Shown here piece by piece: positions 32,436 to 46,544 of a stretch of DNA of 64,000 bases (positions are counted from its first letter, which is position 1; each line of letters begins with the position of its first letter). A program made the position numbers and the translations under genes. The notes beneath the pieces are model-generated. The model did no database searches, had not been told where the DNA came from, and saw only the letters and a program-made list of their open reading frames with translations. The DNA comes from Fistularia commersonii (taxonomy: Eukaryota; Chordata; Actinopteri; Syngnathiformes; Fistulariidae), in assembly GCA_037954325.1 (NCBI GenBank), contig JBBMNZ010000007.1:8975501-9039500 (forward strand), in the 5' to 3' direction.

Positions 32436-34617
32436 CAATGCTGGTGTAGCCGTGCATTTTAGGAGTGGGTGTGTTGTGTCTTAAAATGCAAGGGGGGTTG
32501 GGGTCGGGCGGGGGTGAAGTCCATTGTTTGATTAGCGGAGTAAACAACTTTGAATTGATGTTAAAGTTTGGCCCAGTAACAGAAGAAGCAGGGAAACGGA
32601 GAAGCAAATACACCTCAGCTCTTGATAAATGCATGAGTTATGCATTAGTAGTAGAAGATAAAAAAGAGGGGGAAATCACTCACTCCCTCTCCAGCTCTTC
32701 TTTTTTGGAGCTCATGTGTGTATAACCTATCATCTATAAGGTTATAGAGCCGATAGTTTTATACAACATCATAAAAATGCATTCATTCACTACCTACAAC
32801 GGTTATCCCGCACTCAGGGTCCAGACAGGCCAGAAGCCCGTCCCAGCTGGGCCTGGGACTTTATCCTGGACTGGTCGATCACCGGGCCACATGTAGAGAC
32901 CTACAGCCATTCACCCTCTCACTCACGTCATATATAGACATCCTACCTGTTACCTTCTCATCCACTTGTCTCCACTGAACCTCCTGCATGTGTTTGGACT
33001 GTGGGAGGAACATGGAGAAGATAAGAAATCCAATACAGACATGGGGAGAACATGGAGACTCCACTCATGATGGCCCGCTGCTCACAGCCAGAAGGTCCAA
33101 CCAGGGCCTTCACGAGGGCCTTGGACATGCTCACCTCTCCATTGCCATGCCCCCTGGGCTGGTTTGCAGGATGATGGAAACCAGGTATCTGATACCTGTG
33201 CAGAACGGAGGTATCATCCTTCATCTGGCGCAGATGGGATCTTTTCTGACCCTGAGGTGTCTCACCTGCGCAAATCAGTCACCATCAAAGAGTTACTTAT
33301 GGTGCTAACGGCTAATGTGGAAGAAACCACATTGTTAGTTTTGAAAAAGCAGACCAGGGGTCAGTGGGTTTTACAGATGGAATTAAGCCTGGTGTATGAG
33401 TGTGTGTGGGTTCAAATACACACTGTATTGGCAATTCTCTCTTATAGTATTGTACAGTCGTAGCGTGTGTCCGTCGCCAGGGGGCAGCAGAGGACCACCG
33501 CGCACTTTGGAAAGTGCGCTGCTGTGCAGCCTCTGCAGAGGAAAGTTTGTTTGCCCCTTGTTTCTAAACTCTCAAACCAAACCGAGGGATTATTTCCAGT
33601 TAAATGAAACAGTTTAAGTTGGATTAAATGCATACCAGAAGGTAACCGGGTGTGAACGTTTTGTATACGTTATTTATTATTAAACTTGTACCTATTTATT
33701 AAACATATATATATTAAGCATTTTCCTTTTCGTTGTCCACTTCGTGATCTATAAATAGTCTGCGTTACAGAAAGATTCGCAGTCTATTAAATCATGTGTT
33801 TTTTTTGTTTGTTTTTTTCCACACCACCCCCGCCATGAGCTTATAGTGAAATATGATTCGCATTCGTTGCGCTTTTTAATATCCCGAGTAATCACTTCTA
33901 TATTCTCCACGGGGGCTGCAGTCTGTGTGTGTGTGTCTGCATCTCTGCATCCCACACATTCAGTTTTTTTTTCTACTTGCTTTGCCAAAACTCTTGCCTG
34001 GGGACATGTGATACTTTTTAACATTTTTTTTTTTTTATTTCCCACAAATTTACCACGGGATTATCACAGTTTGTGTCTCATACCCCCCTTCTCCCTTCCC
34101 CCCTCATCCAACCCCGGGTATGTTTGGAGAGGCTGATCTTCTGCGTAAAACATCCCTGATATTTGAGGCGCTCCAGGGATTTAGTGTGCGTGCGTGTTAT
34201 GGCCCCTCACGGCGGCAGAGGAAACCCAGAGACCCTTGGCAAACGAGTGGACGTGGCTGCCGTGAATGAGATCTGGTGGACCGTCACTCCTGGAACACCT
34301 TGTCCGGGTGTTCTCCGTGTTCCTCACCCCGTCCAAAAAACATGCAAGGGGGGTTCGTGGAGATCCGGAACTGTCCTGACGTGTGAATGACAGGGAATGG
34401 TTGTTTCTCTTCATGATATGTCTGTGGAGGTTCTCGATCCTCTAGGTCATGGTGAATTATTATCAAAATCTTCTTGTTGTGGCAACTGGACTCGAATTTC
34501 TTCACTCGAAGACGTTTGATCCCTCATCCGAGAGGCCTCTTCAGTTCTAATGACCTGTGGGGAGTTTCCAAATAATATTCGGAAAGAAGAAGTCTTCATG
34601 ATATGTGTATGAGTGTG

Positions 34618-34674
<57 letters not shown>

Positions 34675-37600
34675 CATTTTATTGGTATGTTTATGTGATG
34701 TGTGAATGAGAGTCGAATGAGAGATGAATGGTCATATGACTATGTCTCTATACGTGGCCCTGCAATAGACCGGCAGTGAACCACTTCTATTCCGCCGATG
34801 ACAGCTGGGCCACCGCGACCCTGAGTGATGGATAAGTGGAATAGATAGTGAATGAATGAACAGTGGGAATCTGCTTTATTGGCAAAGTGTGTTCGCACTT
34901 CGAAGGTCTTTGGTTACACGTCACACTGACGTGAAGGACGACAACAGCAGGACGTTACATACAATACATTAACACAAAGTGCAAATGCACAGCAATCGGG
35001 AAGTCCACATCAACGCGTTTACAAACCTCACTGGTCCAACAGCAGTCCTATGGAACTATTCACCTGTGTCAGCTTTCAGCTAACCCTCTCCCTAAAAGTT
35101 GTGAAAATGAAAGGTGAACTATGCAAACAGGGGTTTTCAAGGCAGGTTGGAGGCAGAGTGTTTGTCCACAGATGGAAAGGGCAGAGTTGTGAGTTTTCTG
35201 TGCGGCTATAATGAAAGGCTAGTGACTAGCCCAGATTAGTGAACGTCACAGAGCAGAAAACTGAGCTTTACTGCAACTCAAGCTTGTAATGCAGTTTCAT
35301 TTTTTTTTTCTCAGTAGAAAATATTTTTTGGGGCTTTCATTTACCTGGAGAAAAGATAAGATGGTATGTTATTGATCCCAATGGGGAAAAATTTGTTGTC
35401 ACAGCAGCGCAACAATAACCATGAATAAATATGAATATAAATATAAAATACGAGAGGCATATAAATACTGTAGAAGAAACAAATGACAACAACAACAGCA
35501 AGGATAAAAATAGATAAAACAAACAAGGAAAAAATGGATAAGCAGGTTTTTCACTTGGATTTACCCTGGGGGAAGTTGCAGATAGAGACATAACAAATAA
35601 ATAAAACTGTTTGCTTGTTTGTTTGTTTTTTTTTTGTCTTTTGTCGGCTTTGTTAGTTCCAGGTTCAACATGTGCAAGAAGGTAATTTCAATCGGTTTTC
35701 TTATTACTTGTACCAATTTCATAAAACATGTGCATTTCATTCTCCAGCTGTAGTGGATCAATAAATGCATTTTAATATCAGAATCTGTTCACGTCAATAA
35801 TCCAAACCACTTTTTAAAATTTATTTTATTTTGAAAAGCTAGGCGGTGGGCACTTCCGCTTCCGGCGCTTCCGCGGCCCGGAGGCTCCGTCCACTTTTTT
35901 TGCGCACGAAGGAGCGCGCGAGCGAGCCATACCAGGTCCCCGCGAGCCTGCGCGTCAGTGCAGTCGACTTGCAGCTGGCTGTGAGGACAACTGACGCTAA
36001 CGTTACTCCGTCAACGCGATTTAGACAGAAAAATATTCATTTAGAGAAAAAAACAACAACAACAAAAACTACCGTTGAGTCTGTAGAGTTGCTTAAATCA
36101 CCTCCGTGATTTTTTTCCCTTTTTTTTTTTAAATAAAGGGAGTTTTTAGAAGACTAAAAAGTTGGAGGCTGGGCCTTTAGCTTTCTGACCGTGGCCGGAG
36201 AGGAGCTAAACAAGAAGCTGGTCTTTTAAAAAAAACATTTTCCCTCTTTCTTTCTCTCTCTGGTTTTTGTTTTTAAACACACTTCGATAAATGCTACTAA
36301 CGAAAATGGATCTGTTGAACTACCAGTACCTGGACAAGATGAACAACAACATCGGTATTCTCTGTTACGAAGGTAAAAAAAAACGGGGGATGTTTTCTCT
36401 TTTCTGACTTAACTTTAACCGCTTGCTAGCTTACTATTTAATGTGAGCAACCGATTGTTTTATTAAAGTTAGCATAATTACTTTCCCTTTTAAATCATTT
36501 GATAAAAAGCCGTCTGGTCTAACATTAGTTGGCTTGGTTGGTTTGGTGTCCATGCTTCAAATCGAGTATTACTTTTTAAATGTAGACATCATAGTTTGTT
36601 GTTTTTCTTTACAACCAGCGTATGCTAACGGTAACACTTAGCAAGTTAGTGCTAGCGTCCGCTCTCCGTTCGACAATCCGGAAACGTGGACGTGTGTTTA
36701 CGCCGCGGCGCCTGCCCTTCCATCGGGGTTTTCTCTTCTTCCTATCCGTGTGAGTAAACTACTCTACCCCGGGTTAGGTTTGAGGTGAAAGCCCTCCTCC
36801 CTCTGTCCAGTCCGTGTGTGTATTTCACGGATGTATCACAACGTCCATGGTAGCTTTCTGCACCCCCGCCTCCAGTAAGATGATTGTTTTGGAGCTTCGT
36901 GTAGCTCCACTAAGAAGAAGCTAAACTTGTAATGAAAGTTGTGTTATCACTTTCTTTTTTTCTCTACTTGTACGCGAAGTAGCCGAGGGTGGAAGAGCCA
37001 ACTTCTCCGAACTGCTGCTCATCTGTCAGCCCTCATGTCACCGCATCTCGGCAGGGGTTTTTAAAACCCGTTCCCTCTTATTTCTGTTCTGCCCCCCTCC
37101 GACATTTTACACCCAAACACATGTGGAAATGAAGGAATTTCAAATCATACGGATTAGCCCGCAGTAGAGGTGTTATGTAACAGTGCTGGCGATTACTGTG
37201 CCATTTTAAATGATGAAGTAAGGACATTGTGTTGGTATTGCTGCCTGGTTGTTGAAGGTATTGCTTCACCGTGCCGGTCCAGTCACCAAGGGTGGACTTC
37301 TAGTTAATACGTGATGTTAATGTTGAATATCTTCTCTAATGCGCCTTGCGTAGACAATATTTGGCCTCGATAGAGGCTATTTGTCATGACAAAAGATTGG
37401 AAAGAGGTGTTTGGAGGTGGGATTCTGGCAAGCCGCCAGCTGGTATTTATCAAACAAGGGGAGAGGAGCTGCAGGTACACGCCAACGTGCCTGTTGCCAG
37501 TTTTCTTGACAGCAGGGGAACAACATACCTTTTCATGGCGATTAACCATGTGAAAGTGGCCTCCGCAGCCTATTTGCAATAACTGCTGTTGCTGTAATTC

Positions 37601-40600
37601 CCATGCGGCAACTTGCAGGTGAATGTCTTTTAGAATTTTATTTCCTACTTTTTTTTTTTTTTTAGGAGGGTGTATATCACACGGTGGCATGCTGCACTTT
37701 ATTACGGATTTGCAGTGTGCTGTATCTCCCTGCAGAGATGGTTCATCAGATGAAAGTGTCACTGGCATGGGATTGAATCCACAGGGTTTTAGAGTGTCAT
37801 AGCTCTCAGATTTCATCCCCCCCTCTCCCGGTGAAGAAAAATTACAGAACTCACTGAGGTGGGGAGGGGCCCTCTGGTCTGGTGTTTTTTTTTTTTTCTT
37901 CACGCAGCAGTGCAAAAAACAATGGTTTATGTCTCTCTTGGGTAGATAATCCCTACTGGATTAGATTGTTTGCTTTTTTAGTGCGTGTTGTCTTAGGACG
38001 ACTGTGCTCTGACTATCATGTGCCTCATGATAAGAACACAAAGATAGCAGGAGGAGGAGGTGGGGTGGGAAAGGACAAGTTAGTCTAAAAGCTAAAGTGC
38101 AAGTAAAGCAATTTACATTCAAACACTTTGAGACCAAAACGGCTGGAGAGGCTTTGTGATACAGTGAGTGCGCCGGCTTGTTGCATGAGTGCAAGACCTA
38201 AAAATACATATCCTATAAAACACAAGGTAGCATGCTGAAGTGTCTTGGTACGAGGAGGCGTTGGTAGTGCTGCGGCATTAGCTTCTTGATGGCAGAACGT
38301 GTCCGGACAATGAACAGAAGAGGTTTTCTTGATGTCTTGATTTATTTCTTTGTGCCGGTGGGGTTGATACCCTGGAGACTTAAGCATGATGATCTAGCAC
38401 GTAGGCTTCCAAATTTAAGCAGAGGACCACCGAAGTAGGTCTAACATTGATGTTGATATGATTATCCAGAACAGCCCCCTTTGGCATTTGAGTCACCGAA
38501 ACTCCTTTTTTAAAAATAATACCATACTATTCAAACTGGCTGATTACGTTTCTTACATTTTTTTTTCTAGGAGATATGCATCACTACTGGTCAGTAAATT
38601 CAGGACTGAGCATTAACTGCTGTTTGAATAGCTGCGCTTTTCTTTTTTGAATCTATAGCCCGTGCTTTCCTGTTGGTGTTTTGTTGAATACTGCTTCCTT
38701 GCAGCCCTCACAATGCCTGCAGTTATTACCTCAACCTCCAATTGTCCTTGAATTTGTCCTTGGCCCCAGACTGTAGCCACACATAGCTATAGCTACCACC
38801 TGAATATTCGATCCAAGCGCGGGGGTCTTTCTGTTAGCTGTCCTGGATGAATATGCGAAGTAGCCGTGTTGATTGTGAAACCGTGTTGGACACAAAGCTG
38901 GGCTTGTAGGCCCCAGTTCTGGAAATGTGAGTTACAATCCAGTGTGGCATTCGACTAAAATCAGTTCCGTCAGCCCCCCCCCATTGCCCTTTTCTGCTTA
39001 CAATTATCTTTGTTTAAAGTCTTAACTAATCTCAGCTCTCCTTTCCTTAATGAATGGATGATAGATGATGAGTTAACAACCCAACCCCGCTGTGCAGTAT
39101 CAGATGTTTGCAGATTTAATTTTCGATCTTGTTTCAAATAATCTCAACATTTGATGTTTTATTGATTGTTTTTTTTAATTCTTAATTGCTACAATCAGCT
39201 GTGTGTGACTGATTTGCTCTCAGGCCCTTGGCAGATGATGCATGCCTCTCCTGTAGTATTTCTGTGCCTGTTGGTCCATCACTTTTTCCAGCCTCCCCCC
39301 CCCCCCCCCCGAAAGGCTGATATTACTGAGGCACTGAGGGGGAGCACTGACAGTCTTTTGAAAGCTTTCGAAAGTCGAAAACCTGAAAGCTGCGTGGCGT
39401 TTGCTACCCTCCTCTCTGCCTCCGCCGCCTTGCCGCTCCCCCACTCCGCCACTCACCTTGCGCCAGGCCGGTCCGAGAGCCAGTTCAAATGTTCGCCCCC
39501 ACAAAGAAAAAAAAAAGCACCTCAGTCGATGGCAATCGAGTTTTTGGATAATTTATAGAGAAAACCCTCTGAGTTTGGAGGAGAGAGAAAAAAACCCAAT
39601 CAAGTTCCAGGGACTTCCAGGGCCAAAAATAATCACATGGCTGCTGTTCAGTGAAAGACCAAAGCAAGCCTGGACTCATCCCTTTTAGTGTCTGCAGGGG
39701 GAAAGAGAGAAGTCAGCTCCGTTTGTAATCTAATCTCATTCAAATCCAAATTGTTTGAAGTTCCGTCAAGAGAGGCAAGCTTTGATCATGTGGCCCTAAT
39801 GAACCGGGCGAGCAGAGAGAGGAAGGGAGAGACCAGAGTTTCACTTACTCACTTCTACTGACAAACAGCTGCCACAAAGACACATTTCCTCAAACTAGTG
39901 GATTTGTGTGTGCGTGTGCTCTGAGCATGTTACATGTGCACGTATACTGGTGTACAACCAGTATACGTGCAGGTGAGTGTGTCGCTGGCGTGGTAAAATA
40001 ACACAGCCTGTCTTTGTTATCCGAATGTTATGTTACATTAGATACAAAATAGCCCAGAAGGGAACACTCCTGTGTTTTATTTTGTGCAAATGTAATTTAC
40101 AGACTGATTAGTTTCTGTCCTCCAATGCTTTTTCTGGCTCGATCGTCTGCGACTGGCCGGGGCGATCGCTTTTCTTTGGGAACGCACAGTGACAGAAAGA
40201 CCACAGCGTTGCAGCTGCCGCACGTGTTCTCGGCGTGGAATTACCCCCACGGTGAGCTGAGGAAAACAGCGAGCAGTTACAGCAGAGAGAAATAACCGAA
40301 AAAATACGTTACAAGTGGCAAAGTTAATGGAATAATAAACCCCCCCCCTCCGCCTGCTGAGTCTGCCCAGAATGATTCAAAACATGCTTATTTGATCCCT
40401 CATCCCGGTGCGGGCCTGTGGTATTAGTCTGCAGGAGTCCTAGTGAAGTCAAAGTCCGTCATATTTGATTCCATAAAGTCCAACGTCTCCCTTGTTAGGA
40501 GAGTAAGCACTCGCTGATTCACTCCTTGTTGAGACTGATAAGCCATTGTATGTGCTCCAGCCCCATTGGGCCGTATGGTGTCACGTTGTCCCGTGTTTTA

Positions 40601-43600
40601 TTGCCACCTCTCTGCCATGCCAAAAATAATGATGTCATCCTTGTTGCCATGGTACATGGCAGGACGAGCATGCCAGAAAGAGAAAGGGGTGGGGATGGGG
40701 GGTAAGATAGCTGTGTTTGGAGGCTATGCTAAGACTAAACATAACTCTATTTTTTTTTAACCTACCTCCATAAAATAAATTAACCCCTGTTGCTCATGGG
40801 TGTATTTGATTTTATTACCCTGTAGTGTGTGTAGCTTTAAGCTGTTGTCTTCTCTAATATTATGATAAAATCACCTCCCGCCTTAGTTTTGGCTGCCCAC
40901 ACCCCCTTTTCCTCCCCCCAAACCTCGCGACCTCATTCATCCAAGAAAACAGTATGTTTCTATATCACGCGTTCGTCGACTGGAAACCACTCAAAGAAAA
41001 GTCGACCGTATCAGACTGCTGCGGGGATAATGGTATTTGAAATCCAAATGGAGCCCACAAATACAGCCAGAGGAGGTGGTTATTGGTTCCGCCGATAAAA
41101 TCGAGCCGTTATCAGCCACGTGCCACGAATCTGTTGAAACCCTCCGCTCCTTTTGATCGCTTGCGACACGGTGTTTAAGTTGCACGTCATTCACACCGAT
41201 GACTAATGCTGTAGCCAGGCATTTTCTGGAACGCTTTTTAGTTCTACGACGTTCGTACTGCACGCCAGTTTGGATTTCCGCTCGATCCCTGCAACATTAC
41301 AGTAAATGAAATCAAACAATTCTCCAGAGATCTAATCTTCTCTGTGGTTTGTAATAAAAAAGGATATATAATTCTGAGTATCCAGTTTGCGCTGTAAGGG
41401 TTTTGAAGCCCAGCTTGCGTCTTTATTGTTTTTAATCCCACTGTGAGAATTGTTATGAAGTTGTGAGTTCAAATGGGAGGGTTTTTTTTTTTTTCAACTT
41501 GAGGTTGTGTGTTTTGTTTGGGAAAAGTCAGGCCGATACATGAATCCGAAGCAGTGGAAAGTCCCCACTCTGAGAAAGAGCCAGTGGTAGTTTTCCTGTA
41601 TCTCTTTTTTGCTCTCACTCCCACTCGCTGACTACTCTGTAGGTCTTCTGTACCGCGACAAGACTGGGGGGTGGGGTTGGGGTGGGGGTAGAGTCAGAAA
41701 GAAATAGTTCATACCGCACACACACGTATGCACGACCCATCCGCAACTATTTCTTCCAAAACATTCCTAACCAGATACTCCCGCTCATTGCCAGAGGGTT
41801 GTGCCTCTCTCAGCAAACTGTACAAGTCAACAAAATCCCAAACTCAAGCTGAAGCCCTCCTTGTACAGTAAATTCACTGTCATTAAAGTAGTTATGCGGT
41901 CAACTTGTTTTAAGTGGCAATGAAACAGTCGCCCTCTGCTCGAAAATACCATTATTATAGCTGAAGGCAATATTACCAGAGTGACGAAGCACCCTGACAG
42001 AAGAGAGAGGGAGAGGGAGAGAGACCGACTCTGGAACTTGATGTTGATGCAGAGTCCGTCAGAAATGTTAAATTGTTTCAGGCGCAATGTTTTCTTTATG
42101 TTTTGCCACAGCAGCATTTATTTGTTTGCCTTTCTTGACAGTTTTGCTGTATGTTTATACTGCCCATGATCATAAATATGCACCCAATAATCCTGTCCCC
42201 CCCTTCATATCTCTCCCATCTCTTCTCCTTCTCAAGGGGAAGCTGCTCTGAGAGGGGACCCCAGACTCCAGTCCTTGTCCCTATCCTCGTCTTCGTCCTC
42301 ATCCTCCTCGTCGTCGTCCTCCTCCTCGTCCTCGAGCCACCGGACGGGGCCGCCTCCCATCAGCCCCACCAAGAGGAAGCTGAGCGGCGACCAGGGGGAC
42401 AGCGACATGGACGACAACGAGCATGTGGCAAAGATGAGCCGACTGTTTGCTGCACAGCTGTGAGTTTACAGATCTTAAAACACACTAGTTTTCAGTAATT
42501 ACACACACACACACACGCACTGAGCAAGTTCTTTTTTAGATGTACTTTACTGAGTTAGAAATGAAAGTTAAGGCCCTTCAATTTTAGATGACTTCTGTTT
42601 ATCCCCTCTCCTCTGTCAAAGATGCAGAAATCTCAATTTAGATAGATTAAAAAAAGGGTCCTAGACTCGTGCACTGTTGTTACTGTGCACCACGTCTTGT
42701 CAGGCTCCTCTCTCCAGGAGAACCTGTGCATTTAAGTAGTCTTTCTGGGAAGTCCCAGTTTGGACTGCAGGGTGCTGCACCAGGTTTAGACGGCTCCATG
42801 GTGTTCTGCATATAGCCGCAGATGTCTGGAGTGGTGGAAACAGGGACTGCACAACAGAAAGATTACTCACATATCCCACATCCCGACTTCCAGAGATTCC
42901 AGAGATTCTGGAGCTCTGATTGGTAGTGAAGGAGCGACGGGGCTGGCGGCAGCGGAGTCAGAGTTCTCGCTCCCTTTCTCCATTCGAGTGAGTCAGTCAT
43001 GGGACTTCGGCCACGGCTATTTATTGCGAGGATGTCAGGGAGGTGTTGGGTAGACACGTGCAGTTTTTCATGCAAGCTGGTTCTGGGTAACACGCCACGT
43101 CAAACAAAACGCGGTTTGTACACAGAATTAAGGGCAGCTATGAGATTCTTCATGTCCAGATCAATTGTCCGTACTCTAATGATAGATTTCACGAGAGACT
43201 CCGTTTGACAAAAGCGTAGAAACCACTTAAACTTGTGTGTCTGCTCGGTTGCGAATTTCTGTACTGGTTGACTTTCCTGATGCGGCAAAATACCTTTTGT
43301 TTGTGATACACTGCTGTGTCCTCATCCCCGTTCCACGACAGGGGTATAGCGATTCCTCGCGGAACAGATGATTCTTTGTCCCCTCCTCAAATGCATATAC
43401 ATCATTACGTTGGCGTGAGTAAGAGGATCGCTCTTTTCCCCAGAATAATTTAGGGCTTTTAGTTCGGCAGTCCACACAAGGAAGACGTAATTGCCGTGGC
43501 TCTTCACATGTCTGAGTGACAGGTCGGGGCAATTTTAGCACGGATTGTTTTACAAGTCTCCTCTGGCGGCTCATGGGAAAGGTTCCTTTTTCTTCCTTTA

Positions 43601-44747
43601 TCTTGTGACCGTGCTCACATAACAAAGGATTAGTTTGTGCGACTTGACGTTTATGCAGCATCATCCCCCCTGCCCCCGTCTGTTGTTACAGATGTGTCAG
43701 AGGGAGAATTAACATACTTTCAGGCCTTTACTATTTTAGCTCTCCAGTGCCGGTTGCTCTCGGCGGCCGGCATATTTAACACACTTGTGCGCAGCGATAG
43801 AACTTCTGTTACAAGAGGGACTTTTATCTCATCTGCCAAAGTACAATAGGACATATTGTCCTATCATCAACCCCCCCCCCTTTTTTTATGCAAGTGCTTT
43901 TTTGCCATTTTGGAAACAGTCAACATCAGCAGATTTCATTGGACATATTTCCTCATTGTGCATATTTTCCATTGATTATGGGCTTCAAGTAGTCTTTGAT
44001 CAATTATCCATAAATCTCATATCATCCCGTGGAGACATGTGACTGTTGCTGGTGGGTTCAACTCCGTTATTAAAAGTACATGGAAAGTGTGCCGGCTTGG
44101 AGTCGCCGCCAATCCCCGACCAGGGAAAGCCAGTGGACGTTATGACAGGTCTACTCATGGGTCCCGACAGCCGACACAAATACTATGTGGTGTTCAAGTG
44201 GCCACTTTTGTAATGTATTTTCAAAACTTTGTTCGCCAAGAGTTGGAACTGCACGCCCACGCAGACTCGCCTTCAGCTGCCTGCGATGCATTCACTGTCC
44301 AGAAAGTGGAACTGATTTTCAATCAGCGGCCTCGGTCTGGTATCCAGTCACGTCCGTGTTTGACCCAGTATCTGATTGGGTGCAACTTGGCTTAATTTTA
44401 ACCAGTTCACAACGGTTAGGTAAGTGATGTAAATAACTTTTTTGTTTTCCTCAAAATTGAAAACGTCTTCTTAGTTGTCAGTATGTGAGTTTGGAACTCG
44501 TAAATGACTATCTTATTTAAAATGAGGCTTTTTGATGAGCAAATCTCCTGGTCGAGGTGACTCGTCTTAAACCCGCCATTAAATTCGCCCTCAGTTTAGT
44601 TTAGCCGACACCTTCATTTACATCTGTGTTTTGCTTAATTTAACCTGTAGTAAAAGCGGCTGAGCTTACTGTCTTAAATCATATGTTTGCATCTAGAGAA
44701 TCCCTTTAAAAGATAAACCCCAATCTACCATTCACTCTCCCTACACA

Positions 44748-44792
<45 letters not shown>

Positions 44793-45427
44793 GCATGCAC
44801 ATGCACACACACACACACAGATCAGTTGTCCACAGATAGTAATCTGACACCATTCAAACTTGGTGGCTGGCTGCTTCTTTCTGCATAGCCTTTTTTTGTC
44901 AGCACTAGTTGTCCCTTTCAATGTCAACTTCTCCTGCATGTTCTGAGCCTTTTGTGCTCACTCCACCTTTTTTTTTTCTAAATGAAATAAGAACACTGTG
45001 AACGGCTGTTAAACATTACTTTCCATGCAGGTTCAGTCTTATTTTTACATAGTGTTGACATAGACAAATAAGTGACACCTCAGACTTGGGTGGGACCGTC
45101 AACTTCCTGAATATCAACATCTTTAAATGGGGGTGGGGGGGTTTATCCCGGGCAGGAAAACAGCGGAGTTATCCTTCCAAGTAAATCATCTAATTGTTTG
45201 CTGTTGAGATCTCTTATAGGATGTATAATGTCTCTGCATTTATTAGTCCTTTAGGAATATGTTTGCCTCACTTGCTCAAAGAAATGCATGTGTGTGCGTG
45301 AAATGGAAGCGGAAGTGAAGGGGGGGGGGCTCCTTTGTGTTTGTGCCAACTCTACACATTAGCCCGTGCAGGTATGAACTTGTGTGTGTCTGTGTGTACT
45401 TTCCATACATGAGCTTGTTCATTTGCC

Positions 45428-45518
<91 letters not shown>

Positions 45519-46486
45519 TAGGATGACTCCTTTTCTTCTGAGGAGTGGGAGGGGCCTAAAACAAAGAAGCCTTATCCCCGTCCTCTGGAAGCTCGTAGGC
45601 CGGGAGCTTGCCTCGGCCTGCTCGCTGCCCGCCTCTCTTGCCGTTGCCGAACCTCCAGTATGAAAAAGTCCTCTTGCTCAACTGTTTTATTTTTACTTAA
45701 AAGTCGGAGTCAGTGACAGAGCAGGCTTTGTCTCGGCAGAAACAGAGACCGGGTATTATCAGCTGTCGGGGCCCATGTGACTGCTGTGCAACATTGATTT
45801 CAGACGTAAAGATCACTGTTGTATCACGAATGAAGAAGGGAAACCACAATGCCAAATGCATCGCAGAGAATATCACAGCAGCAGTTTTGGTGTTGGCCAT
45901 GAGCGAAGGTTCCCCTTCTTGTACCGTTCCCGCTTCGGCCAGCAGACCATTTACTCTGGACCGAAGCCCGTGTGATAACCTGAGCCGGCATGTAGCAGTT
46001 AGAGGTGTGATGTGGCGCCATTGCTTTTTTAAAGACATGACACGGCGCCGCTGTATATTGGAAGGGGAATGTTATCATCAGAGCACTTTTCCCACCTTAA
46101 GTTAGAAGCACCAGAACCCTCCAGATTATCATTGGGCTTCTTATTTACCATAACAGCATCTGGAGGGATGGCACAAGAGTCGTGTTTTCACATGTTCACA
46201 CCCCCACCACCACCCAGCCGCCAGTTAACTGGCAAAGCCCTGGTGAAATAATATGCACTTGAGTTTTAACAGTGTTTCTGCATGAGTGAAACTTTGAAAA
46301 AGATGTTGGAGCGGCTAGAGCCGCTGAGGACATTATCCAGAAGGATAAGCCTTAAAGGATGGCACCTTTATGGCAAAAATAACTATTCCCTATTTCCCAA
46401 TATTCAATTGTTGCTAATATTGTCAAGTAGAAGATAAATTGTTGTTTCTGTATATTGGCAAGCCATACTGGCTTGCCCTTTCCCTC

Positions 46487-46544
<58 letters not shown>

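Larger units (their letters stand above)
27387..35830 (+). other. vgll4: vgll4 intron, between the two alternative first coding exons
   Basis: No coding exon is recognised. Contents include two 15-17 bp tandem repeats (28298-28327 and about 29607-29660), three (CA/TG)n tracts (31913-31950, 32267-32312, 32401-32432), interspersed-repeat copies (30358-30610, 32775-33120, 34690-34860), a (TAA)n (34621-34673) and LINE-tail-like segments (34862-35010, 35357-35540). GC- and CpG-rich islands at about 27400-27720 and 28200-28350 could be regulatory, but I have no direct evidence. Confidence 0.5.

Noticed and set aside
31987..32634. 215-codon minus-strand open frame
   Set aside because: It is built from two (CA)n tracts read as His-Thr repeats.
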